Position numbers and translations under genes: made by a program. From Bacilli bacterium (GTDB lineage Bacteria > Bacillota_I > Bacilli_A > RFN20 > CAG-288), in the NCBI GenBank assembly GCA_022774485.1, contig JALFLX010000055.1:1-7303 (forward strand): DNA of 7,303 nt. The letters are read 5' to 3'. The notes beneath the pieces were generated by a model, which had not been told where the DNA came from, made no database searches, and was given only the letters and a program-made list of their open reading frames with translations. Of the stretch, positions 1 through 6,143 are shown in pieces (within the stretch, counting starts at the first letter, position 1; each line of letters opens with the position of its first letter).

Positions 1-668
1 CTGTTATTCAAGAAAGAGATTCTCTTTCTCTCTCCGGTTTTCTCATCAGGGAGTGTGTAGATAGTCTCTGAGATTGCATACTCTTCGTCAATCGAGTAAA
101 ACTCGATGTTCTGCTCGGTGGAAGAAAGCTCACCAGAATAAGGATAGACAAGATAATTTCCAGGGGAGACAAGCGAGAAATCGAGATAGCATTTTTGATT
201 GAGCATCGATGTGTGCTCTTCATTTCTCGCATTGTGAAGCACATCGAAGAGACCGATGTCGGTATAGATATCATTTGAAGAGAAGAAAGAGCCGTCCTCA
301 ATGGTCTTTGGGGTGATGTGAGTCTCCGAGAAATAGAGTTTTGTTCCGACAAAACCGTAATCCTTGATTTTCTTCTGGTTTGTCTTCCCGTAGGAAGAAA
401 GGAACTGACGAGTCTCGTTGACACTCATGCCATCAAATGTAAGATAGGTCTGACTCTTGTTTTTCTTTGTCGAATCGATGATGAAAAGCATAAGAGAATA
501 GACAGAGACTGCGACCATAACAAAAGTCAAAAGGCCAAGTGAAATCTTTAACCCGAGATGTTTCTTCTCCGGTTCTTTGGCGTTGACGATGACCGTTGTC
601 GAGGACTGCGCGCTCGGATCAAAGTCCTGATCTGCGTTCTCGATCTCTTTCTCTTGTTTCTTTTTCAT
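1..668 (-). CDS. Single-pass membrane protein of unknown function, C terminus outside window
   Basis: The minus-strand frame is open from an ATG at 668 to the left edge, giving 222 codons with no stop. The first ~38 residues are charged and polar (begins MKKKQEKEIE). One hydrophobic segment follows at about residues 40-64 (LLTFVMVAVSVYSLMLF in its core), then a mixed, mostly hydrophilic region. This suggests a short cytoplasmic tail, one membrane anchor and an extracytoplasmic domain; no lipobox or signal-peptidase site is evident. The start overlaps the asnS stop by one base (TGATG). An in-frame TAA lies six codons upstream, so no longer start is available. The only Shine-Dalgarno candidate, AAGGA, sits about 12 bases from the ATG, so translation probably depends on coupling to asnS. 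I do not recognise the family and assign no function. Confidence 0.8.
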   Translation of the reverse strand, partial: MKKKQEKEIENADQDFDPSAQSSTTVIVNAKEPEKKHLGLKISLGLLTFVMVAVSVYSLMLFIIDSTKKNKSQTYLTFDGMSVNETRQFLSSYGKTNQKKIKDYGFVGTKLYFSETHITPKTIEDGSFFSSNDIYTDIGLFDVLHNARNEEHTSMLNQKCYLDFSLVSPGNYLVYPYSGELSSTEQNIEFYSIDEEYAISETIYTLPDEKTGERKRISFLNN

Positions 669-2053
669 CAGAACATCATGTCCTTATAGCAACGCGGATA
701 AGGAAGCGTGTCGCGGATGTTGTTCATACCGGTGACAAGCATGACTAAGCGTTCGAATCCAAGGCCGAATCCGGAGTGAGGAATCGAACCGTTTCTTCTC
801 AAATCTAAATACCACTGATAAGCAGGGATATTCATTCCTAATTCTTCCATTCTTGAAAGAAGTTTATTGTAATCTGCTTCTCTCTCGCTTCCGCCGCAAA
901 GCTCACCGATATATGGGACTAACAAATCGACTGCACCGACTGTCTTTCCATCATCGTTCTGCTTCATGTAGAAGGCTTTGATATCTTTCGGATAATCGGT
1001 CAAGAAAATCGGACCTTTGAACACTTTTTCAGTGAGATAGCGCTCATGCTCGCTTCCTAAGTCGAGTCCGAACTGGATGTCAGACACATCAAACTTCACA
1101 CCATCTTTCACAGCGTTCTGAAGAATCTTAATCGCATCCTCATATTTGACTCTCGCGAAAGGAGTGTTGACAAATTCGTTGAGTCGATCCATGAGTCCTT
1201 TATCGACAAACTGCGCGAAGAAATTAAGGTCATCTTTGCAGTCAACCATGGTGTGTGAGACGACGTATTTTAAGAACTCCTCCTCGATGTCGCAAAGGTC
1301 AGAGAGGTGAGCCCAGGCGATTTCCGGTTCGATCATCCAGAACTCCGCAGCATGGCGGACAGTATTTGATTTCTCCGCACGGAAAGTCGGACCGAAGGTG
1401 TAGACCTTTCCGTAAGTAAGAGCAAAAGGCTCGACATGGAGCTGTCCTGAGACTGTGAGGTGGACATTCTCTTTATTGAAATATTCTTCCGGGTGTTTCT
1501 CATCGGCGATGACATTGAACGTCTGCCCCTCTCCTTCACAGTCGTTTGCTGTCAAAATCGGAGTGTGAATCCAATAATATCCGTGAGAGTGGAAATATTC
1601 GTGGATGTAGTAAGCTAAAGTGCTTCTAACACGGAAAACCGCATTGAAAGTGTTTGTCTTCATTCTCCACTGGGGGTAATTTCTTAAATATTCAAACGAA
1701 GTTTTCTTCTTTTGAAGCGGGAAAGATTCATCGACCCCACCGATAAGTTCGACATGCTCGGTGACCACTTCAAAAGGCTGCTTGTTCTCAGGAGTGACAT
1801 GGAGGACACCTTTCGCTTTGACAGAAGCGCCAAGTTTTGCCATCAGAGCATCGTTATCGCTGCTCTTGTAGACAATCTGAGCGTTCAAGAAAGTAGAGCC
1901 ATCGTTGATCGCTAAGAAGCCGACATCACCAAAAGTGCGGTTTGCTTTGACAAAGCCACCTAAGGTGACTTCTTTTTGATCGTACTCAGAGAGCTTTCCC
2001 TCCTCGTGAAGTCGATACAGGTCTTTAATGCTGAGATTTTCAATCAAATCCAT
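668..2053 (-). CDS. asnS: Asparagine--tRNA ligase (AsnRS)
   Basis: This class IIb aminoacyl-tRNA synthetase activates asparagine with ATP and charges tRNA-Asn in the cytoplasm. The length of 461 residues is normal for bacterial AsnRS (~463-466). An OB-fold anticodon-binding domain spans about residues 25-105, including GFLAINDGSTFLNAQIV. The catalytic domain follows FPLQKKKTSFEYLR (111-124). DCEGEGQTF (171-179) and LTVSGQLHVE (199-208) are AsnRS-type segments. Motif 2 is GPTFRAEKSN with HAAEFWMIEPEIA (221-246). Motif 3 is GFGLGFERL (428-436). The C terminus PYPRCYKDMMF differs from the more usual PFPRTP...EF ending. GAGGAA lies 7 bases before the ATG. The gene starts 17 bases after the tsaD stop and shares one base with the downstream membrane protein gene. 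There is no T-box leader, so control probably follows the operon promoter. AspRS is excluded by the AsnRS-specific segments and by length. Confidence 0.97.
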   Translation of the reverse strand: MDLIENLSIKDLYRLHEEGKLSEYDQKEVTLGGFVKANRTFGDVGFLAINDGSTFLNAQIVYKSSDNDALMAKLGASVKAKGVLHVTPENKQPFEVVTEHVELIGGVDESFPLQKKKTSFEYLRNYPQWRMKTNTFNAVFRVRSTLAYYIHEYFHSHGYYWIHTPILTANDCEGEGQTFNVIADEKHPEEYFNKENVHLTVSGQLHVEPFALTYGKVYTFGPTFRAEKSNTVRHAAEFWMIEPEIAWAHLSDLCDIEEEFLKYVVSHTMVDCKDDLNFFAQFVDKGLMDRLNEFVNTPFARVKYEDAIKILQNAVKDGVKFDVSDIQFGLDLGSEHERYLTEKVFKGPIFLTDYPKDIKAFYMKQNDDGKTVGAVDLLVPYIGELCGGSEREADYNKLLSRMEELGMNIPAYQWYLDLRRNGSIPHSGFGLGFERLVMLVTGMNNIRDTLPYPRCYKDMMF

Positions 2054-2070
2054 AATATTGTTCCTCGATT

Positions 2071-3099
2071 CTAGTTCGATTCTTCTTCTAAATCACGGTC
2101 AGGTTGACTAGTCATATCCAACCCGGCAAAGCGGTTTAATTCTATCATGTGATGAGCGGCCTTTGCAATCATCGCAGCGTTGTCTGTCGTGCACCAAAGC
2201 GGTGGGATGACAAGCTCAATTTCACTGTTTTCAAAGCGCCGTTTCGCCTCTGCTCTAAGATAGCTGTTAGCGCTGACACCACCGCCGATCACCACCTGTT
2301 TCACGCCTTTTTCCAACGCAGCTTTTTCTAATTTATCTAAGAGCTGATTGACGAAGGCAACTTCGGTAGATCTCGCGTATTCTTTCACTCTCTTCTCCGG
2401 AATCTTTCCGTTTTCATCTCTCGGCTCTTTTTCAATCATGCGGACAAGATGAGATTTTAAGCCGGAGTAGGAGAGGTTATACCCGCTCACTTTCGGTTTG
2501 GGGAGTGGGAAGATCTCAATTCCAGGATCCTGACTCACTTTATCGATCATGACACCGCCAGGATAAGGAAGTCCTAAGGCTCTTGCCACTTTATCAAAGG
2601 CTTCTCCGATCGCATCATCTTCCGTCTCGCCGATGATTTCAAATGTCATCGGGGAGGGGAGATAGACAATCTCTGAATTTCCACCACTAGCGATCAAAGC
2701 TAAGAGCGGATAGTGGAAATCTTGGATATATTCATTTGCATAAATATGTCCGGCGAGATGATGGACAGAAATCAAAGGGACATTCAGATATTGAGCGATT
2801 GTCTTTGCAGCCATCACTCCGATCTGCAAGGCGCCGGGAAGTCCCGGGCCACCGGTGACAGCGACATGAGTGATTGAGGAGACATCAAACCCTTTTAAGG
2901 AAAGGGAATAAGAGAGAACCTTAGTGATATTTTGAAGGTGAAGTCTGCTAGCCAATTCCGGATAGACACCTCCGAAGCGCTGGTGATCTTGAATCTGAGT
3001 ATTGACAGAGTTGACCAAAAGCTCTTTTCCATTTTTCAAGATAGCGATCGCCGTCTCATCACAGCTTGACTCGATCGCGAGTATGATTTCGTCAGACAT
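2071..3099 (-). CDS. tsaD: tRNA N6-adenosine threonylcarbamoyltransferase TsaD
   Basis: TsaD is the catalytic subunit that transfers the threonylcarbamoyl group from threonylcarbamoyl-AMP to A37 of ANN-decoding tRNAs, working with TsaB and TsaE. It is an ASKHA-fold metalloprotein. Visible motifs are IESSCDETAIA (9-19), GGVYPELASRLH (43-54), GGPGLPGALQIG (83-94), HHLAGHIYA (113-121, metal ligands H114 and H118), GETEDDAIGEAFDKVARALG (157-176), NLSYSGLK (208-215), GGGVSANSYLR (272-282) and TTDNAAMIA (304-312, third metal ligand D306). With the ATG at 3099 the product has 342 residues, normal for the family. That start has AGAAAGGAG just upstream, whereas an in-frame start at 3147 would add 16 residues with no family counterpart. 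The first 8 bases overlap the end of rimI. The usual SGGHT motif reads SGGNS (138-142), and the usual YPGGP reads YPGGV. Confidence 0.97.
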   Translation of the reverse strand: MSDEIILAIESSCDETAIAILKNGKELLVNSVNTQIQDHQRFGGVYPELASRLHLQNITKVLSYSLSLKGFDVSSITHVAVTGGPGLPGALQIGVMAAKTIAQYLNVPLISVHHLAGHIYANEYIQDFHYPLLALIASGGNSEIVYLPSPMTFEIIGETEDDAIGEAFDKVARALGLPYPGGVMIDKVSQDPGIEIFPLPKPKVSGYNLSYSGLKSHLVRMIEKEPRDENGKIPEKRVKEYARSTEVAFVNQLLDKLEKAALEKGVKQVVIGGGVSANSYLRAEAKRRFENSEIELVIPPLWCTTDNAAMIAKAAHHMIELNRFAGLDMTSQPDRDLEEESN

Positions 3100-3523
3100 G
3101 GCGAAGCTCCTTTCTGTAGCAGAGGGCATCCTCTGTCGGTTTTTCATAATAATTCTTTCTTCTGCGGTAGAATGTGAATCCTACTCTCTCATAAAGCTTG
3201 ATCGCTCTATGATTGGATTCTCTCACCTCAAGAAGCACTTCTTCATAACCCTTTTCACAAAGAAGGCTTAGAATCTCTGAGACAAAGAAAGTCCCATAGC
3301 CTTTTCCCTCTTTGCCCTCTGAGATTATGATATAGTCAATCTCCGCGGTAGGAAACGATTTCCTCAGGCAGAGGAAACCGATGAGATTTTCTTCTTTTAA
3401 CAGATAAAGAGAGAGATCCTCGAGTGTGAGATACGAAAGAAGATCATCCTCTTTCAACCCGTGAATCCGTTTGGAAAGAGAGAGAATTTCCTCTTTCTCT
3501 TGAATTGTAGCAAGAGAGATCAT
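3092..3523 (-). CDS. rimI: GNAT-family N-acetyltransferase, RimI type
   Basis: This predicted acetyl-CoA-dependent N-alpha-acetyltransferase belongs to the RimI family, whose classic substrate is the N terminus of ribosomal protein S18. At 143 residues it matches the family (E. coli RimI is ~148). The acetyl-CoA-binding motif A lies at about 61-80, with a glycine-rich loop KEGKGYG (71-77). The RimI signature follows: LLEVRESNHRAIKLYERVGF (97-116), then KNYYEKPTEDAL (123-134). Glu99 and Tyr111 occupy the positions of the catalytic Glu/Tyr pair of RimI, with the same 12-residue spacing. The start shares ATGA with the tsaB stop (4-base overlap), and the end overlaps tsaD by 8 bases. Only a weak GAG precedes the ATG, so coupling to tsaB translation is likely. 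The family call is firm. Whether S18 or other proteins are the substrate cannot be told here. Confidence 0.93.
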   Translation of the reverse strand: MISLATIQEKEEILSLSKRIHGLKEDDLLSYLTLEDLSLYLLKEENLIGFLCLRKSFPTAEIDYIIISEGKEGKGYGTFFVSEILSLLCEKGYEEVLLEVRESNHRAIKLYERVGFTFYRRRKNYYEKPTEDALCYRKELRHV

Positions 3524-4122
3524 ATCTCAAAGAGATAACGCGGTAAGAACTCCTCCTCCCGCTTAGAATAATCATCGAATCGATCTCTGTGTTCTTCCAT
3601 CAAAGAGAGGATATCCACCGGAAGAATTTGTTGTTTCTCTAACGCAGAAAGTGCGACAGCATCGGCTTTTTCAACGGCGATTGGAGCATCGAGAGAAAGA
3701 GAAGAAATCTCTTTTTTCTCTACCTTTTCCACGATGTTTGTCTCCCCTTCTTTTCTCCCGAAGAACAGATTTCCACTTCGGTCAGAGAGAGCGGCGTATT
3801 TTGCGACAGAGAGCATGAGGTCTAAAGTCCCAATCCCGTAAAGCTCGATGGTCGGATCAAAGGCGTAGATGGTTCTTGGAATCGTAAGACCTAATCTGAT
3901 TCCCGTGTTAGAACCAGGGCCTAAAAGGCAGTAAAACGCTCTGACTTCTTTTAGGGAAGTGTTGTTTCTCTTCAAAAGAGCATCCAAGAAGACATTGGTA
4001 TCCTCAAGGGCCCTTTTGGGCTGATCGGAAGTGATCCGATCTTCTTTTCCGTCAAAAGAGAGCCCGAATTCGAGCTCTTTGGTGGCGCAGTTTAAAAATA
4101 ATGACAGTTTAGAATCGTTCAT
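3520..4122 (-). CDS. tsaB: tRNA threonylcarbamoyladenosine biosynthesis protein TsaB
   Basis: TsaB is the non-catalytic ASKHA paralogue of TsaD; it dimerises with TsaD and bridges it to TsaE in t6A synthesis. The best evidence is the signature GPGSNTGIRLGL (68-79; family consensus GPGSFTGLRxG), the terminal LPRYL (193-197), and the position between tsaE and rimI/tsaD. At 200 residues it is shorter than typical TsaB (~220-230). The N-terminal phosphate-loop region reads LNCATKE in place of the usual DTS/DTA-type motif, tolerable because TsaB is not thought to do the chemistry. The start is ambiguous: ATG at 4122 (14-base overlap with tsaE), or in-frame TTG at 4128, right after a TGA, adding two residues. 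AGAAAG lies 7 bases before the TTG and 13 before the ATG. I chose the ATG. The end overlaps rimI by 4 bases. Confidence 0.93.
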   Translation of the reverse strand: MNDSKLSLFLNCATKELEFGLSFDGKEDRITSDQPKRALEDTNVFLDALLKRNNTSLKEVRAFYCLLGPGSNTGIRLGLTIPRTIYAFDPTIELYGIGTLDLMLSVAKYAALSDRSGNLFFGRKEGETNIVEKVEKKEISSLSLDAPIAVEKADAVALSALEKQQILPVDILSLMEEHRDRFDDYSKREEEFLPRYLFEI

Positions 4123-4552
4123 CTTCAATCACAATCTTTCTGTTCTCTTGACCTAAATAGGTGATAGTGAGTCTGATCACTCCTTGTTGTTCTAGCAAGA
4201 ATTTCGGTCCATAATCGGGCCATTCGACATAGGTGATGATATTCGGATCAGAGACAACTTCTTCTAGTCCGATCTCTTTTTGCTCCTCTGGGGAGTTTTC
4301 TAAGCGGTAGCAGTCGACATGGTATAAGGAGAGCTTTTCTCCTCGATAGACCTTAATCAGGTTGAAGGTTGGAGAGTTGATTACTCTCTTCACTCCGAGC
4401 GCTTTGCCAATTCCCTGACAGAAAGCAGTCTTACCGCATCCTAAGTCTCCGTAAGCGAGAATCAGCTCGCCGCCGTGAAGTGTCAAAGCAAGTTTCTCGG
4501 CGATCTTTTTTGTCTCCTCAGGAGAGGAGGTCAGATATTCTTCTCTTCTCAT
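4109..4552 (-). CDS. tsaE: tRNA threonylcarbamoyladenosine biosynthesis ATPase TsaE
   Basis: TsaE is the P-loop ATPase that drives the TsaBDE cycle in t6A synthesis. With the ATG at 4552 the product has 147 residues, close to the usual ~150-158. The Walker A motif is GDLGCGKT (35-42), with Cys where the consensus has Ala (GxLGAGKT). The family motifs NSPTFNLIKVY (59-69), LYHVDCYRL (76-84) and YVEWPDY (108-114) follow in order. The ATG overlaps the upstream membrane protein stop by four bases (ATGA). AGGAAG sits 4 bases before it, and homology begins here. A longer in-frame start at 4642 would add 30 residues that only read the neighbour's coding sequence in another frame. The gene end overlaps the start of tsaB. 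Confidence 0.96.
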   Translation of the reverse strand: MRREEYLTSSPEETKKIAEKLALTLHGGELILAYGDLGCGKTAFCQGIGKALGVKRVINSPTFNLIKVYRGEKLSLYHVDCYRLENSPEEQKEIGLEEVVSDPNIITYVEWPDYGPKFLLEQQGVIRLTITYLGQENRKIVIEDERF

Positions 4553-5934
4553 AATTCTTCCTGAGTGGCATTTGCTCCTTCCATCTTCACGCGCTCGACA
4601 TGGTCGATGAAGCGGAAAATCTGATCTGTCGCTTCTTTGCAAGAGGATAAAGCGTTAGGAGTCTGTCTTGTCTTGAAGGGAACATTCATGATGTCATCGG
4701 AGAGGTTAAGACCGATTTTGGTGCCGTGAGAGTTGACAGAGACAAATGCGGACTGAACGGTGGTGTCAGGTGTGATCTGGTTAAGAAGTTCCACCGCTTC
4801 ACTATCGAAGTATTTACCAGCATCTTCTGTCTTTGCAAGGTAGCACATGATATTGCCGCGAAGTCCAGGAATCTTGACCGCTTTATATCCGGTGAGGTAG
4901 TTAGGAAGCATGGTGTAACGGCGGTCACCCATGAAGTAAATGATGAAGCTTTCCTCAGAAGTGAGGGCAAAGTCATAGGAGAAGAAGTAACCGAAGAGGC
5001 CGTAGCGGTTGAGGGCTTCGTCATTCTCTTTCTTCGCTTTGGCGATGTCATTTGCTTTTTGTTTTGCTTTATCGGTTCCGTTTGCTTCATCGGCAAGCTC
5101 GAGATCGACTAAGGTCATATCCTGACTCTGGAGCTCTGTCGTTCCAGTCATGGTGTCATCGATCGCTTTGGGGATAAAGGGAGTGCCATCGAGATTGACA
5201 TAATCCGTCGGGACTTCATTCGCGGCCTGATAGCTGACAGGTGGGACAACCGCAGCGACTTCCGCGATCTGAATTTCTTTTCCATGTCTCTTTCCGTTTA
5301 AGACAGAGCGAGAATCGATAGAGCTGATAGTGCGATAAAGGTGTGCCTGGATAAAGGAAGTTTCATCGATCTTAGCATCAGAGCAAAGCTCCGCATTTTG
5401 AACATCTAAGCCGTGGATGAGGTATCCATTGACGATATCTTCATATGCGGAAAGATATTCTTTGATACTCCTTTGGTCTTTTTTCGAGAAAATGCTAGAG
5501 ATGACAAAAGAGCCGATGATAAGAACCAAAGCAAAGGCGAAGACCACCCAGGTGATCCAAGGTTTTCCTTCTTTGTTAAGGAACATGACTAACATGACAG
5601 CCACAAAGGCCAAAAGCATCACACAGGTTGAGATAATGGTGGCAATCTTGGATTTGTTGATTCTCGCAGCATAGGAAGTTCTAGTGCGCTCGACATCATC
5701 ATCGACATTAGAAAAGCCGTCATAAACATAATTGAGTGGGGAGAACGAGTTGTGATCGGTTACTTTGTTCTGAAGATTAATCTCACCGTCGATGTCATCC
5801 GCTTTCTTCATAGGTGTTTCTTGAACAACCGGTGTATCTTCTTTCTTTTCCTCTAACATAAAAGCATCCTCTCTCTCTTTGATCTGAGGTTCATCTTCCT
5901 CGGGAGTTTGAGGGATTTTATTTTCTTCTTCCAT
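4549..5934 (-). CDS. Two-helix membrane protein, possibly DUF3137-like, first gene of the operon
   Basis: The 461-residue product has four visible parts. Residues 1-95 form an acidic, low-complexity tail (starts MEEENKIPQT), probably disordered and cytoplasmic. Two hydrophobic segments lie at about 97-119 and 126-149, joined by the short polar turn NKEGKPW, so both ends should be cytoplasmic. Residues 150-235 resemble the first half of DUF3137-type proteins: a helical stretch, then FIQAHLYRTISSIDSR and NGKRHGKEIQIAEV. Residues 285-305 are a Lys/Ala-rich stretch that may form a coiled coil. The rest (312-410) has the FGYFFSYDF, YFDSEAVELL and SVNSHGTKIGLNL segments expected in the second half. 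The DUF3137 comparison is from memory and is weak; function is unknown. GAAGGAGGA lies 6 bases before the ATG, and an extended -10 promoter lies ~50 bases upstream. The end overlaps tsaE by 4 bases. Confidence 0.85.
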   Translation of the reverse strand: MEEENKIPQTPEEDEPQIKEREDAFMLEEKKEDTPVVQETPMKKADDIDGEINLQNKVTDHNSFSPLNYVYDGFSNVDDDVERTRTSYAARINKSKIATIISTCVMLLAFVAVMLVMFLNKEGKPWITWVVFAFALVLIIGSFVISSIFSKKDQRSIKEYLSAYEDIVNGYLIHGLDVQNAELCSDAKIDETSFIQAHLYRTISSIDSRSVLNGKRHGKEIQIAEVAAVVPPVSYQAANEVPTDYVNLDGTPFIPKAIDDTMTGTTELQSQDMTLVDLELADEANGTDKAKQKANDIAKAKKENDEALNRYGLFGYFFSYDFALTSEESFIIYFMGDRRYTMLPNYLTGYKAVKIPGLRGNIMCYLAKTEDAGKYFDSEAVELLNQITPDTTVQSAFVSVNSHGTKIGLNLSDDIMNVPFKTRQTPNALSSCKEATDQIFRFIDHVERVKMEGANATQEEL

Positions 5935-5981
5935 GGGATATCCTCCTTCGCATATAAAACACGTGACTTACGTCTTGTTTC

Positions 5982-6010
5982 ATTATACCAAACTTAAATC
6001 TAAAGATATC
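5982..6010 (-). promoter_or_regulatory. Extended -10 promoter of the tsa-asnS operon
   Basis: On the minus strand TGGTATAAT (5982-5990) is a perfect -10 hexamer with the extended TGn element. The region 17 bases upstream (6005-6010, GATATC) is a poor -35, and the DNA beyond is very A/T-rich. The extended -10 probably compensates. The transcript should start near 5975, leaving a ~40-base leader that ends in a strong ribosome binding site. That leader is too short for a T-box or riboswitch. Confidence 0.75.
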
Positions 6011-6062
6011 TATATAAATAAATACTTGTTACAAAAAGCGAAATAGAGTACACAATTTTTTA

Positions 6063-6078
6063 AAGGAAGTGCTTCCTT
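6063..6078. repeat. Perfect inverted repeat, possible operator
   Basis: AAGGAAG and CTTCCTT form a 7-bp perfect inverted repeat around a 2-base centre. No T-run follows on either strand, so it is not an intrinsic terminator. It sits ~75 bases upstream of the operon -10 and downstream of the neighbouring gene's terminator. It could be a protein-binding site or chance in a purine-rich region. Confidence 0.35.
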
Positions 6079-6107
6079 GAAATCAAGCAAAGGAGAGGAA
6101 AACAAAA

Positions 6108-6138
6108 ATCAAAAAAAGAAAAACGGGCCGAAGCCCGT
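6108..6138 (-). terminator. Intrinsic terminator of the seven-helix membrane protein gene
   Basis: Read on the minus strand, ACGGGC-TTCG-GCCCGT (6138-6123) makes a six-pair GC-rich stem capped by a stable TTCG tetraloop. A T-rich run with a single C (TTTTTCTTTTTTT in essence) follows at once. It begins 5 bases after the TAA of the gene at 6144-6992 and separates that transcript from the tsa operon. Confidence 0.93.
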
Positions 6139-6143
6139 GAGAT

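Noticed and set aside
8..424. Minus-strand open frame of 138 codons at the left end
   Set aside because: It lies in another frame of the membrane protein gene that starts at 668. It is Ser/Arg-rich with no ribosome binding site, while the competing frame starts at an operon junction and has a membrane segment.
1712..1915. Plus-strand open frame inside asnS
   Set aside because: It is antisense to strongly conserved AsnRS sequence and has no promoter or ribosome binding site of its own.
2054..2070. T-box leader controlling asnS
   Set aside because: Only 17 bases separate tsaD from asnS, and the operon leader is only ~40 bases, far too short for a T-box.
3100..3147. Longer tsaD start at 3147
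   Set aside because: TsaD homology begins at the ATG at 3099, which has AGAAAGGAG upstream. The extra codons lie within rimI in another frame.
4553..4642. Longer tsaE start at 4642
   Set aside because: The added 30 residues are Arg/Ser-rich out-of-frame reading of the upstream gene. The ATG at 4552 has AGGAAG and gives the usual TsaE length.
4726..5112. Plus-strand open frame of 128 codons, and a minus-strand one of 136 codons over nearly the same bases
   Set aside because: Both are shadows of the 461-residue membrane protein gene, with atypical composition and no initiation signals.
5960..5965. CACGTG palindrome between the operon promoter and start codon
   Set aside because: Six bases is too short to support an operator call, and no flanking symmetry extends it.
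6026..6034. TTGTTACAA inverted repeat in the A/T-rich upstream region
   Set aside because: Four-base arms in A/T-rich DNA are expected by chance, and no second copy is nearby.
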